Position numbers and translations under genes: made by a program
Shown here: in pieces, positions 8,499 to 17,174 of the stretch
Position numbering within the stretch: the stretch's first letter is position 1
How the letters are laid out: each line of letters begins with the position of its first letter
Notes under the pieces: generated by a model
What the model saw: only the letters and a program-made list of their open reading frames with translations
Told to the model about the DNA's origin: nothing
The model's database searches: none
From: Salinibacterium xinjiangense
Lineage (GTDB): Bacteria > Actinomycetota > Actinomycetes > Actinomycetales > Microbacteriaceae
Length of the DNA: 64,000 nucleotides
Assembly: GCF_014645015.1 (NCBI RefSeq)
Contig: NZ_BMLC01000001.1
Coordinates: 1,254,585-1,318,584 of the forward strand
Reading direction: 5' to 3'

Positions 8499-9503
8499 TC
8501 AGGTGCGCGACGAGAACGCGGCATCGAACGACGCGTGCGGCGGCCTGATCTCGGCGAGCCTGCGCACGAACGCGAGGGCCTCGGGCGCGCCGACGAGTCG
8601 ATCCATTCCGGCGTCTTCCCACTCCACGCTGGTCGGCCCCGAATACCCGATGGAATTGAGCGCGCGGAACAGCGCCTCCCACGGAACGGAACCGTGACCG
8701 GTGGAGACGAAGGTCCAGCCGCGACGCGGGTTCGACCATGGCAGGTGCGAACCGAGCACACCGTTGCGGCCGTCGAGGTTGGTCACGGATTCTTTGCAGT
8801 GCACGTGGTAGATCCGGTCGGCGAAGTCGAGCACGAACGCGACACTGTCGAGCTGCTGCCAGACGAAGTGCGAAGGGTCGAAGTTGAATCCGAAACTCGG
8901 CCGGTGGCTGATCGCATCGAGGGTGCGCTGGGAGGTCCAGTAGTCGTAGGCGATCTCCGACGGATGCACCTCGAGGGCGAATCGCACCCCCTCCTCCTCG
9001 AAGACGTCGAGGATCGGATTCCAGCGGTCGGCGAAATCCTGGTATCCGGCCTCGATCATCTCCTCCGAAGCCGGCGGGAACATCGCGACGTACTTCCAGA
9101 TGCTCGATCCCGAGAAGCCGGTGACGGTCGAGACGCCGAGCTTCGCCGCGAACCGAGCCGTGTTCTTCAGCTCTTCGGCCGCACGCTGGCGAACACCTTC
9201 GGCGTCCCCATCGCCCCAGACCCGGTTTGACAGGATGCCGCGGTGCCGCAGGTCGATCGGGTCGTCGCACACAGCCTGGCCCGCAAGATGGTTGGCGATC
9301 GTAAAGACCTTCAGCCCATTGCGCTCGAGGATGTCGAGCCTGCCCTGCACATAGGCCGCGTCATCCCAGCGGGACACATCGATGTGGTCGCCCCAGCAGG
9401 CGATCTCGAGGCCGTCGTAGCCCCACTCACCGGCAAGGCGGGCTACCTCCTCGAACGGCAGGTCAGCCCACTGGCCGGTGAACAGGGTGATAGGTCGAGT
9501 CAT
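8499..9503 (-). CDS. Sugar phosphate isomerase/epimerase (xylose-isomerase-like TIM barrel)
   Basis: A 334-residue AP-endonuclease-2-type TIM barrel. Metal-site elements are visible: the Glu-Val-His of [11 protein letters not shown], the Asp-Pro-Ser-His of [16 protein letters not shown], and the Glu of [10 protein letters not shown] near the end. The start [10 protein letters not shown] at 9503 is chosen because it matches the family N-terminus and sits 1 bp after the TGA of the Gfo/Idh gene. Paired with that dehydrogenase, it probably serves catabolism of an inositol-like or uncommon sugar. The substrate is unknown. Confidence 0.85.
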   Translation of the reverse strand: MTRPITLFTGQWADLPFEEVARLAGEWGYDGLEIACWGDHIDVSRWDDAAYVQGRLDILERNGLKVFTIANHLAGQAVCDDPIDLRHRGILSNRVWGDGDAEGVRQRAAEELKNTARFAAKLGVSTVTGFSGSSIWKYVAMFPPASEEMIEAGYQDFADRWNPILDVFEEEGVRFALEVHPSEIAYDYWTSQRTLDAISHRPSFGFNFDPSHFVWQQLDSVAFVLDFADRIYHVHCKESVTNLDGRNGVLGSHLPWSNPRRGWTFVSTGHGSVPWEALFRALNSIGYSGPTSVEWEDAGMDRLVGAPEALAFVRRLAEIRPPHASFDAAFSSRT

Positions 9504-9504
9504 G

Positions 9505-10686
9505 TCAGAGGCCTTCCGTGGCGGGCGGGTCGATGTGCACCCATCCTGAATTGTGGGTTGCACTCGATTCGACAGCCGCGAGCGCCCGCTGCACCTGAAG
9601 TCCATCGCGGAAGGTGGGGTGCGGGTCTGTGCCCGCGACGATCCCCTCGACGAGATCTTTCGCCTGGTGCACGAAGCCATGCTCGTAACCGAGCGTGTGG
9701 CCGGCCGGCCACCACGCGCCTACATAGGGATGTGAGGGGTCGGTCACCAGGATCTTCGTGAACCCCCGCATGCCCTCCGGCGCGGTGTTGTCGTAGAACT
9801 GCACAGCGTTGAGGTCTTCGAGGTCGAAGGCGAGAGCACCCCTGTCGCCCGAGATCTCGATGGTGAGCGCATTCTTGCGGCCCGTCGCGAACCTGGTCGC
9901 CTCGAACGAGGCGAGGGCACCATTCGACAGCCGGCCGGTGAACAGCGCGACGTCGTCGACGGTCACCTCGCCGAATCCATCACCCGCTTCTCCTGTCAAC
10001 CCTGAGCCGGATGCCAGCAGCGGCCGCCGCTTCACGATCGTGTCCAGGATTCCCGACACGGCGGTGAGGTCGAGCCCTGTCACGAACTGTGTCATGTCGA
10101 TGATGTGAGCCCCGATGTCGCCCAGGGCTCCCGAGCCCGCGTGCTCCTTCTGGAGCCGCCAGGCCAGCGGCATCCGGGCATCCACGAGCCAGTCCTGCCG
10201 GTAGGCCGCCCTCACCTGCTGCACGGTTCCGACGACGCCATCGGCGACCAGGTCACGCAGCAGCGTCACGGCGGGGGTTCGCCGATAGGTGAAGCCGACC
10301 ATCGCGCGCACCCCGCGGGCGGCGGCACGGCCGGCCGCCTCCGCCATCGCTTCGGCTTGCTCGACGGTATTGGCCAACGGCTTCTCACACAGAACGTGCT
10401 TGCCGGCCTCGAGGGCCGCGATCGCGATCTCGGCGTGGGAATCACCGGGTGTGACGATGTCGACGATGTCGATATCGTCGCGAGCGACGACCTCGCGCCA
10501 ATCCGTCGCCGACTCAGCCCAGCCCCACTTCGCCGCCGCCGCTGCCGCCGCTGGTGCGTTGCGCCCGACCACGACGGCCATCTCGACGGAGTCCGGCAGG
10601 TCGAATACCGCTGGCGCCTGCCGCCAGCCGACGGAATGGGCCGCCCCCATGAATCCGTGGCCGATCATCGCTACCCTCAGCGTCAC
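9505..10686 (-). CDS. Gfo/Idh/MocA-family NAD(P)-dependent dehydrogenase
   Basis: A 393-residue oxidoreductase. The N-terminal Rossmann motif [13 protein letters not shown] lies near residue 9, the conserved EKPLA ([15 protein letters not shown]) near 98 supplies the catalytic Lys, and [10 protein letters not shown] near 180 matches the family His motif. The likely start is GTG 10686, whose GTGA overlaps the stop of a 20-codon ORF that carries a strong ribosome site. It is translationally linked to the sugar isomerase gene. Inositol or scyllo-inositol dehydrogenase is possible but not proven. Confidence 0.85.
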   Translation of the reverse strand: MTLRVAMIGHGFMGAAHSVGWRQAPAVFDLPDSVEMAVVVGRNAPAAAAAAAKWGWAESATDWREVVARDDIDIVDIVTPGDSHAEIAIAALEAGKHVLCEKPLANTVEQAEAMAEAAGRAAARGVRAMVGFTYRRTPAVTLLRDLVADGVVGTVQQVRAAYRQDWLVDARMPLAWRLQKEHAGSGALGDIGAHIIDMTQFVTGLDLTAVSGILDTIVKRRPLLASGSGLTGEAGDGFGEVTVDDVALFTGRLSNGALASFEATRFATGRKNALTIEISGDRGALAFDLEDLNAVQFYDNTAPEGMRGFTKILVTDPSHPYVGAWWPAGHTLGYEHGFVHQAKDLVEGIVAGTDPHPTFRDGLQVQRALAAVESSATHNSGWVHIDPPATEGL

Positions 10687-10745
10687 GCGACCACCACCGC
10701 GTCGCCCAGGGTTGTGCCGCGAACAGATTTGGGGTCGAATCGCAT
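10683..10745 (-). CDS. Putative 20-residue leader ORF upstream of the Gfo/Idh gene
   Basis: An ATG at 10745 is preceded by a near-ideal GGAGG with 6-bp spacing. The ORF runs 20 codons (it begins MRFDPKSVRG) and stops in a GTGA overlap with the start of the dehydrogenase. The dehydrogenase has no comparable ribosome site of its own, so this small ORF may exist to load ribosomes. It could be a genuine micropeptide, a coupling leader, or the surviving N-terminus of an earlier gene. Confidence 0.5.
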   Translation of the reverse strand: MRFDPKSVRGTTLGDAVVVA

Positions 10746-10820
10746 CAGAACCTCCGGTCGATGGGCCGCAGTACCCTCTCTGCACAGGTCGAGTGAGTCA
10801 GCCCTGATCCCCCACCGACT

Positions 10821-11687
10821 CTAACGCTCGACCCGCCACACGTCGCGATAGTCGTCGACGAACTCTGCCAACGACGTGGCCGGGGCTCCGGTGAGTCGAC
10901 GGATGGTGCGGTTCGGCACGGCCGAGAGGTTGTAACGCACCACCCGGTAGATCATCTTCTGTGCGGCGAGGTACTGCTCATCGGCGCCGTGGAGCGCCAG
11001 GTCATCGAGATACTCGGTCTCGGTCGGACGGGAATACCGGATGGGTCGCCCGAGCACCCGCGACATCATGCGCGCGACTCGCTCGTAGCTGAGCGCGTGC
11101 TCGCCCGAGAGCGTGTAGGCGCGACGCAGGTGGCCGTCGGCGGTGAAAACTTCGGCGGCGACGCGGCCGACATCACGGGCATCCACGGACGCGGTGTACG
11201 ACCGGCCAGCTGGAACGAAGATCTCGTTCGAGTTCCGGATGCGATCCGCGTAGGCGGTGGATAGGTTCTGCATGAAGAAGTTGGGACGCAGCAGGGTGAA
11301 TGGCGCGTCGACCTGGCGCAGGTAGGCCTCGACGGCGTGGTGCGGGGTCTGGCGGTTGAACTGCACGCCCTGCAGGGAGAGGAACACGATCTGCCGGATC
11401 CCCCGGCGCATGGCCGCATCGATCAGGGGGAAGAGGTAACGCTGCACATCTGCGATAGGCGGTGGCCGCATCAGGAAAAGTCGATCGGCTCCGTCCAGTG
11501 CCGCCTCGAGGGCGACCGGCGAGGAGTCGAAATCGAACGGCCGAGCCTGCGCACCGTGCGGCAATGACGGGAAGTCCGTTCCCCGCACCGCGGCCAATAC
11601 CGGCTCGCCCCGTTCCAATAGTCGTTGCACGACGAATTCGCCGACCGTGCCGGTAGCACCCGTCACGAAGACCGCCCGGCCGGTCAC
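10821..11687 (-). CDS. NmrA-like NAD(P)-binding protein (SDR atypical family)
   Basis: A protein of 288 residues with an intact N-terminal nucleotide-binding motif VTGATGTVGEFVVQRL. The central LRPNFFMQNLSTAY segment is characteristic of the NmrA/TMR group, which often acts as redox sensor or quinone/triphenylmethane reductase. There is no YxxxK catalytic pair. It is the last gene of a three-gene operon with a MarR regulator and a second NAD(P)-binding protein, overlapping the regulator by 4 bp. This suggests a response to electrophiles or quinones, as an inference. Confidence 0.82.
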   Translation of the reverse strand: MTGRAVFVTGATGTVGEFVVQRLLERGEPVLAAVRGTDFPSLPHGAQARPFDFDSSPVALEAALDGADRLFLMRPPPIADVQRYLFPLIDAAMRRGIRQIVFLSLQGVQFNRQTPHHAVEAYLRQVDAPFTLLRPNFFMQNLSTAYADRIRNSNEIFVPAGRSYTASVDARDVGRVAAEVFTADGHLRRAYTLSGEHALSYERVARMMSRVLGRPIRYSRPTETEYLDDLALHGADEQYLAAQKMIYRVVRYNLSAVPNRTIRRLTGAPATSLAEFVDDYRDVWRVER

Positions 11688-12112
11688 GAGCGTCTCGTGA
11701 CGCGTCGCAGCAGCCCGGACAGCATGTCCAGCTCGGCCGCGGTGAGGGGCTCGAAGTGCGGCAACGACTGTTCGACGGCTCGCGCTTCGAAGACGGTTAA
11801 CTCCTGCTGGCCCGATCCCGTCAGGGCGAGGGTGATCGACCGGGAGTCGGTCGGTGTCGGAGTCGCGACCACAAGGCCGGCCTCCCTGAGCTTGGCTAGC
11901 AACTGGGTCACAGCGCCGGCCGTGATCCGCATGGACGACGCCAGCAGCCCCGGGGTGACGTTGTCACGGTGCGCGATGAGGAAGAGCGCCTCGAGGTGGG
12001 AGCGGCTCAGTTCGAGCCCCGCGAATGGTGCGACTCGGGGCCCTGCGAGCATCCGATTTGCCTCAATCAGTTCTTCCAGCACCCGACCGACCGCCAGGGC
12101 ACGATCCGACAT
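11684..12112 (-). CDS. MarR-family transcriptional regulator
   Basis: A 142-residue winged-helix protein. The segment LSRSHLEALFLIAHRDNVTPGLLASSM followed by TAGAVTQLLAKLREAGLV is the MarR DNA-binding domain, and a basic wing with the Asp-Ser-Arg turn (PTDSRSITLALT) follows. It lies between two NAD(P)-binding oxidoreductase genes and overlaps both (4 bp and 1 bp). It therefore almost certainly controls its own operon through the palindrome in front of the first gene at 12753-12765. Confidence 0.9.
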   Translation of the reverse strand: MSDRALAVGRVLEELIEANRMLAGPRVAPFAGLELSRSHLEALFLIAHRDNVTPGLLASSMRITAGAVTQLLAKLREAGLVVATPTPTDSRSITLALTGSGQQELTVFEARAVEQSLPHFEPLTAAELDMLSGLLRRVTRRS

Positions 12113-12744
12113 CAGGCCGACACGAAGGGCAGCGCATGCACGAATTTCCTGTCGTCCATCTGGGTCAGGATGAAGTCCGCCAGATCGTCACGACTGATCT
12201 GGGTGCCGGTGCCCACACCCACCCAGCCGACCCGGTAACTGCCGACACCCGGCGCCTCCGTGAGCCGCGGGCCGCGCACCACTGTCCAGTCGAGATTGGT
12301 CGTGCGCAGCACCTGCAGATGACCCGCTGCATCGGCCAGGACCTTCCCGGCGAGGGTGCGCAACAGCAGCCTGATCACCCGGTCTGCGGCCTTGGGGCGA
12401 TCGTGCGGATCGTGCAGTCCGCCTCCCGACAGGGTGATGATGCGCCGGATGCCCAGCCGCTGCATTCCGTTCACGATCGCTCGCGTGCCGTCGGTCTGCA
12501 GGGTCGGGGGCGAACCTTTCACGTGGCCGAACACACTGATCACCGCGTCGGAGCCCGCGAGCGTCTCGTTGACGGCCCCGGAATCCAGAATGTCGCCAGT
12601 TATCACGATGAGGCGCTCACTGGTGGCGCTGACCGCTGTGGGATTGCGCGCGAGCAGCCGCACATCGAACCCAGCCGCGAGCGCCCGCTGCAGTACCCGC
12701 CGTCCCGTTCGACCCGTTCCTCCGAAAAGTGCGATCGTTGTCAT
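12112..12744 (-). CDS. NAD(P)H-binding protein, SDR atypical (YwnB/NmrA-like)
   Basis: A protein of 210 residues with an N-terminal ALFGGTGRTGRRVLQRAL nucleotide-binding loop and the pattern of biliverdin-reductase-B-like proteins (VISVFGHVKG, RIITLSGGGLHD, WTVVRGPRLTE). It is the first gene of the MarR operon; its ATG lies only 8 bp from the operator palindrome. It probably reduces a quinone, flavin or similar small molecule; the substrate is not visible. Confidence 0.82.
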   Translation of the reverse strand: MTTIALFGGTGRTGRRVLQRALAAGFDVRLLARNPTAVSATSERLIVITGDILDSGAVNETLAGSDAVISVFGHVKGSPPTLQTDGTRAIVNGMQRLGIRRIITLSGGGLHDPHDRPKAADRVIRLLLRTLAGKVLADAAGHLQVLRTTNLDWTVVRGPRLTEAPGVGSYRVGWVGVGTGTQISRDDLADFILTQMDDRKFVHALPFVSA

Positions 12745-12752
12745 GATTTTAG

Positions 12753-12765
12753 TTTAGTCTCTAAA
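12753..12765 (-). promoter_or_regulatory. Inverted repeat TTTAG-TCT-CTAAA, probable MarR operator
   Basis: A perfect 5-bp inverted repeat with a 3-bp centre lies 8 bp upstream of the first ATG of the MarR operon. A second TTTAG half-site precedes it at 12748-12752. A TAAACT hexamer overlaps the repeat about 9 bp before the ATG, compatible with a leaderless or very short-leader transcript that a bound MarR dimer would block. Confidence 0.55.
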
Positions 12766-12890
12766 GCACTTGACGACGAGCGTATCTTCGTTCGGTTTAG
12801 GGCCACCCGGGGTGACCATGCCTGAGCGCAACCCGCATGCCCACTTCCTCGACGGCGCCATGTCCGCTTGACCCAGCGAGGCCCAGGCGC

Positions 12891-13013
12891 GCCTCCGCGG
12901 CAATGGCTCTCGGCATCGACGCGAATCTGTTCGACGACGACCTCGGCCGGATTGCCGAGGCGCTCCACACTGCGCTGCGTTCTTCAATGGAACCCGTTTC
13001 TCAGCGGGGCTAA
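12891..13013 (+). pseudogene. Tyrosine integrase 3'-end fragment A
   Basis: The plus-strand reading ASAAMALGIDANLFDDDLGRIAEAL ends in a TAA. It aligns by eye with the integrase C-terminus ASAAMTLDTYADLFEDDLDNVSERL encoded at 20.6-20.7 kb. Only the last 40 codons or so survive, and the position of the catalytic Tyr reads Asp here. It marks the left part of the decayed island. The flanking stretch 12745-13100 holds nothing else recognisable. Confidence 0.6.
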
Positions 13014-13100
13014 TGAGTCCGATCCATCGATCCGGCGAGTCGGCGCGAGCTTGAGACTGTCGCCGAGCCGCGCAGCCGCCGGATCGCTGACTGTTGCAGG

Positions 13101-13511
13101 CTACGGCGCCAGGCCAAGCTGTTCGAGCATGCCCTGTTGGTCGCTGCTACCCCACCGCTCGACGAGTATCCCGTTCTCAAACCGGCTGATTTGCATGCCA
13201 CGAACAGACATCGTTTTACCGCTACCGGCGTGGCCCATCAGCGGACCGCGGTGCGTGCCGGTGAGAGTGTAAGCGAATGCGACATCCGTATCGTTGGCGA
13301 CGAGGCGCGCAACTTCAAGGTGCAGGTCTGGAAAAGCGGCAATCATGTCGCGGAAGAACGCTTTGTAACCCTCGGGGCCCGGGCCTTGCCCAGGGGCCGG
13401 ATCGTTGTCGACTGCATTTTCGGCCACGAGATCATCGAGAAGGTCGAGTTGCCCGCTGTTCACGGCGTGACCAAAACTCTTCTGGGCTGCGATGTTCACT
13501 TCTTCACTCAT
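13101..13511 (-). CDS. SnoaL-like polyketide cyclase / ester cyclase family protein
   Basis: A 136-residue NTF2-like fold protein. The motif pattern (VAENAVDNDPAPGQGPGPEG, FFRDMIAAFPDLHLEV, RGMQISRFENGILVERWGSSD) is that of the SnoaL-like group that binds small hydrophobic ligands. The start ATG at 13511 is taken because the open frame upstream has no family match. Ligand and function are unknown. It lies at the left side of the island, beside an alpha/beta hydrolase on the same strand; the two may once have been one catabolic or stress module. Confidence 0.8.
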   Translation of the reverse strand: MSEEVNIAAQKSFGHAVNSGQLDLLDDLVAENAVDNDPAPGQGPGPEGYKAFFRDMIAAFPDLHLEVARLVANDTDVAFAYTLTGTHRGPLMGHAGSGKTMSVRGMQISRFENGILVERWGSSDQQGMLEQLGLAP

Positions 13512-13578
13512 GTGCTTTCTCTTTTCGTTGGATGTGCATTGGATGGGTTTGTGTGGGCCACGGAAGACCATGCCGCTG

Positions 13579-14496
13579 TCAGCGTTTATCGTTTCGCCGG
13601 TGACAGGGCGAACTCTCACGGCGTCGGTGCGGGCCCTGTTGCGTTCGGCTACTTCGCGAGGAAGGGAGCACGTGCCGGTTCCACTCGTCCCTATGTGAAA
13701 CGGTGAGACCGTGAGGGGCATCTTCAATTAGCACAAGTTCGCTGCCGGAAATGGCCTCGTGGGTGCGTCTGCCACTGACCTCGAACGGCACGACGGTGTC
13801 TGAGCCACCGTGAATCACGAGGGTCGGCACGGTGATTTTCGTCAGATCAGCACGAAAGTCCGTTGTCGCGATTGCGGTTGCGCAATCCAGCGTGCCCTTC
13901 GGCGACGCCATTTCGGCGATATCGAGGTTGTAAGCAATCTGCTCCAGGCTGACCCTCGGCATGTTCACCGGAGATGGGGGCCCAGCGGTGAAGAACATCC
14001 GAACGAATTCATGCAGGAATGCCGGCCGGTCACCGGTCAGCCCGTCGTGAAACCACTGGGCCAATGCGGCATCAATGCCTCCATCAGGGTTGTCCTCCGA
14101 TTTCCAGAGGTAAGGCGGCACGGCACTGGCGAAGACGAGCTTCGCTATGCGATCAGTACCGTACGTGCCCACGTATCGGGCGACCTCACCGCCACCCATC
14201 GAGAATCCGATCAGGGAAACGTCCCGGAGGTCGAGCGTGTCGAAAACGACCTTCAGGTCCGCGGCCAGCTTGTCGTAGTCGTATCCATTCCATGGTTGCG
14301 ACGACTGGCCGAATCCTCGGCGATCGTACGTGCTCACTCGATAGCCTGCATCGACCAGCGCAGGCACCTGGCCCTCCCACGACCGGCTACTGAGGGGCCA
14401 GCCATGAACCAGGACGACAGGCTTGCCGTCCCCGACATCGTCATAATGAAGCTCGACGTCAGGATCGTTCTGGCCGGGGACGGTGATGAAGGGCAT
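13579..14496 (-). CDS. Alpha/beta hydrolase (non-haem chloroperoxidase-like) with a frameshifted C-terminus
   Basis: The reading frame gives 305 residues. Ser nucleophile elbow GFSMGGGE near residue 97, Asp in HGGSDTVVP near 225 and His in DAPHGLTVSH near 253 complete the triad, so the enzyme core is intact. After DEWNR near residue 262 the frame runs into about 38 unrelated, Arg/Ser-rich residues. The neighbouring frame instead reads RAPFLAK and a stop at 13649, matching the usual ending of this family. A small indel near 13665-13672 therefore extends the protein. GAGGAGAG precedes the ATG. Activity may be retained. Confidence 0.75.
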   Translation of the reverse strand: MPFITVPGQNDPDVELHYDDVGDGKPVVLVHGWPLSSRSWEGQVPALVDAGYRVSTYDRRGFGQSSQPWNGYDYDKLAADLKVVFDTLDLRDVSLIGFSMGGGEVARYVGTYGTDRIAKLVFASAVPPYLWKSEDNPDGGIDAALAQWFHDGLTGDRPAFLHEFVRMFFTAGPPSPVNMPRVSLEQIAYNLDIAEMASPKGTLDCATAIATTDFRADLTKITVPTLVIHGGSDTVVPFEVSGRRTHEAISGSELVLIEDAPHGLTVSHRDEWNRHVLPSSRSSRTQQGPHRRRESSPCHRRNDKR

Positions 14497-16049
14497 GCTC
14501 TCTCCTCGTGATCGTGATCGTGATCGTTCGTTAGAGGTAACTGAGATTGCGCAAAACCAGACAATCGCGGTTCGCTGGGAGAACGCTGAAACGGTCTTCG
14601 CCGAGGGAAGTCGTGTCTCCCGATCGGCCCGACTGACGGGCGCCTTCGGGTGTCACTCGTCGCAGGTTCCGCAGGGTGTGCCTCAGCCCCGGTCGGCGGC
14701 GGCTCCTGCGGCACCTCCGATTCCCGAGCTGTGTCATAAACATTTCACCGCGCGCCCGTACCCCGCGCCGTTAGCCGCAGGACTTGACCAATCGGAACAG
14801 CTCTGGCTCGGCCTTGAGTGCCACATCCTCACCTGAGCACGCATAAACGCTTGCCGCATCGCTGTCGTCACACCGCGGTTCTCTCAGCCCAGGATGCGAC
14901 GTATCGCGTCGTGAAGATCGCGCAAGCGTTCTAGAGGATCGCTGCAGGGACAACGACCGTGGAAGGCTCCACCGTTCGCCCATGGCAAGACCGAATCACC
15001 CACTGGATCTCGCCGCTTTCACCGAAGCCCTCGAAAAAATGACGCCGTCGAGTTCGACGCCTGGTTCCGGGCCTGCCTGAGGACACGACTCGCACGGCGA
15101 GTGAGGCAGACCCCAACGAGTGAACTAAACCGCAAGCTTTTCGCGAACTCGTAACCTGGCGAAGGAGCGATGCCTCCGGATGATGTTGATCCTCGAGAGC
15201 GAAGCGGCCAGCCCCGATGCCTTTACTCACGTGCTCGCTGGTAGCAGCGAGGGGCACCTCGACGGCACGGGCCCGCTCGCTCGCGCATGCGAAGGCAAGG
15301 GTCACGACAGCGTCACGGGCCGGTTCGTTGGGGCAGTGACGCGATCGCAGGCGCTGCATAGCTCGTTCCGCACGATCTCTCCGCACGATCTCAGGCACCC
15401 GGTCGCGAGTCTTGAAATCTCAGCCCGCGCGAACCCCAAAGCCGTGCAGCGGGTGCTCGGTCACGCCTCGGCCGCGATAACGCTCGCCACGTAAGCGGAC
15501 CAGGTCAAGGACGACCTGGACTACGCGCCAGAACGCAGTGATGCTGCCCATCCCAGACAGTTAGGGGGTTTTCGCGCGCAGCTCAAGCTGCGGCTCGCAG
15601 GGCATCCCAATCATGTCGCTGATCCACTCCTAGGCATAAGGCCAGGCCGTCTTCGGCGTCGAAAGCATGCGGACACTCTGGTCCGCCCCCAACGTGGAGC
15701 TGAACCTTGGAGGAATATCGGAAGCCGATTTCCTTCGCGAACTCTCCGAACTCATCGGCGACGACAACCCCACCTCCTCCGTTAGCAATAAAGGCCTTTG
15801 GCCCACCAGCTACGCCGTGAACGCATCCGGGACGCTGCGGAGTGTGCCGCCCTATCCCGGGGCATGCGGTGATGCTGTCCTCCGGAACCCCGGCAGCCCT
15901 CATCGAAACGGGGGCCCTGGATAACAGGCGAACACGCCCGCAGAATACGCGCCTCCATCGCCGCACACGACCCCGACGGTATGCCCACGGTTATCCCGAC
16001 GCCGACCACAGCAGCCGTGGCCAGGATCGGTGATGTCGCCAAATGGGAC
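14497..16049. other. Gene-poor, decayed stretch of the island
   Basis: No intact gene is convincing here. A three-copy GTGATC hexamer lies at about 14507-14524 just upstream of the hydrolase gene. A minus-strand frame at 14771-14983 ends with a protein-like segment (DDSDAASVYACSGEDVALKAEP is split across it) that I do not recognise. An integrase fragment lies at 15283-15560. Another minus-strand frame at 15583-15966 contains a plausible but unidentified ending (FGEFAKEIGFRYSSKVQLHV). Frames are broken throughout, as expected for relics. Confidence 0.5.
15283..15560 (+). pseudogene. Tyrosine integrase 3'-end fragment B, with a stop at the catalytic Tyr
   Basis: The plus-strand translation RACEGKGHDSVTGRFVGAVTRSQAL, then SPHDLRHPVAS, NPKAVQRVLGHASAAITLAT and a TAA at 15492-15494 matches the catalytic core of phage-type integrases (H-x-L-R and LGHAS motifs visible). 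The stop falls exactly where the copy at 20.6 kb has the Tyr of TLDTY. Reading on past the stop gives ADQVKDDLDYAPERSDAA, the familiar tail. An internal gap of about 14 codons follows GKGHD relative to the other copy. It is a dead paralogue of fragment C. Confidence 0.75.
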
Positions 16050-16480
16050 GACGAGCCACGCACAGCCACTGGTGCAGCAGACCCGATCTCGAACGCATTC
16101 ATCGCGCGTTTCCACCCGTGGGTTCAACGGGCCCGTCCTTGTCCGGTCGGGTTCAGACTCATCACCGCGAGACAGACGCATTTCAGTGCAGCGTGCTTGT
16201 TTGGGAAGTCACCGCGAGCTCGGACGGCTCTACAGATCCTCCCGCTGACGGATTCGATCGCGTTGGTCATGCACACGATCCCGCGAATCTCCGCATCGAA
16301 TTGAAGGAAGGCGCAAATCCAGCCCAGCTGCTTTCCCACAGGCGCACGATCGCCGGGTACTTCCTGCCGCCTCTTTCTCACATTTGAGGAACCTCTGCTC
16401 CGCTGCTTCCACAGTTTTTTCGTCGTACGTCGGATGGGACGTGGAACGCTGTGTCCTGCTCGAAAGTTTCTCTCCGGGAA
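16050..16480 (-). pseudogene. IS256/Mutator-type transposase relic
   Basis: The minus strand shows YDEKTVEAAEQRFLK, then in another frame KYPAIVRLWESSWAGFAP, then FLQFDAEIRGIVCMTNAIES, RAVRARGDFPNKHAALKCV and LNPTGQGRAR. These are consecutive blocks of the C-terminal third of an IS256-family transposase (the TNAIES and Ala-Leu-Lys-Cys blocks are characteristic). They are spread over at least three frames, so the gene is dead. A last block, AMNAFEI, lies near 16100. No terminal inverted repeats were found by eye. Confidence 0.75.
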
Positions 16481-16496
16481 TGAATACGCTGGCTAG

Positions 16497-17138
16497 GTGA
16501 GTGTGTTGAATGGATTTCATCTAGCAAGTCGAAGTTTCTTCGCCCGAGACGTGCTCGATGTCGCACCTGAAATTCTTGGCTGCATGCTTCAACGCACCGA
16601 TGCCGATGAGGTTGTGACGATTCGGATCACCGAAGTCGAGGCGTATGCGGGTGAACTCGACCCCGGCGCGCACACCTACCGGGGCAAGACGAATCGGAAT
16701 AAGACGATGTTCGGTCCCGCCGGGCACCTGTACTGCTACTTCACCTACGGAATGCACCACGCGCTGAACCTCGTCACCGGACAACCAGGTCAGTCATCGG
16801 GTTGTCTCGTCAGAGCGGGAGATGTGATCGTGGGCACCGACATTGCCCGCGGTCGGCGAGAAAGTAAACCACGAAAAGTTCCGCTCCCAGATGTCAGTTT
16901 GGCGAGGGGCCCTGGTTGCGTTGCTCAAAGCTTCGGGGTGAACCTGGATAACGATGGTGATGATCTTTTCGGCGGGCAGTGGACATTTCTCATTCCCGAT
17001 AATGGTGTGGTGCTACCGCATCGGATCGGACCGCGCGTTGGCGTCAGCGGGCCTGGCGGCGATGGGATCGATTTCCCCTGGCGATACTGGTTGCCTGAAG
17101 CGTCATCCGTTTCGACCTACAAACCGGGGCGCGCGTAA
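16497..17138 (+). CDS. Alkyladenine (3-methyladenine) DNA glycosylase, AAG/MPG family
   Basis: A 213-residue base-excision repair enzyme that removes alkylated purines. The hallmarks are TEVEAYAGELDPGAHTYRGK near residues 43-62, with the catalytic Glu, and AGHLYCYFTYGMHHALNLV near 75. Length and order match the eukaryote-type AAG family found in many bacteria. The start is GTG 16497, with no strong ribosome site. The coding stretch looks visibly less GC-rich than the core genes and lies inside the island just beside the IS256 relic, so recent transfer is likely. It appears intact. Confidence 0.88.
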   Translation: MSVLNGFHLASRSFFARDVLDVAPEILGCMLQRTDADEVVTIRITEVEAYAGELDPGAHTYRGKTNRNKTMFGPAGHLYCYFTYGMHHALNLVTGQPGQSSGCLVRAGDVIVGTDIARGRRESKPRKVPLPDVSLARGPGCVAQSFGVNLDNDGDDLFGGQWTFLIPDNGVVLPHRIGPRVGVSGPGGDGIDFPWRYWLPEASSVSTYKPGRA

Positions 17139-17174
17139 CCTTGTCGGTGACACGACGTGCAGGGAGGTTGAAGG

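Noticed and set aside
12741-12987. Two overlapping minus-strand frames of about 75 codons
   Set aside because: No homology, no ribosome site and they lie opposite an integrase fragment.
14507-14524. GTGATC hexamer repeat as a phase-variation tract
   Set aside because: Only three copies, ending upstream of an intact ribosome site; too short for a claim.
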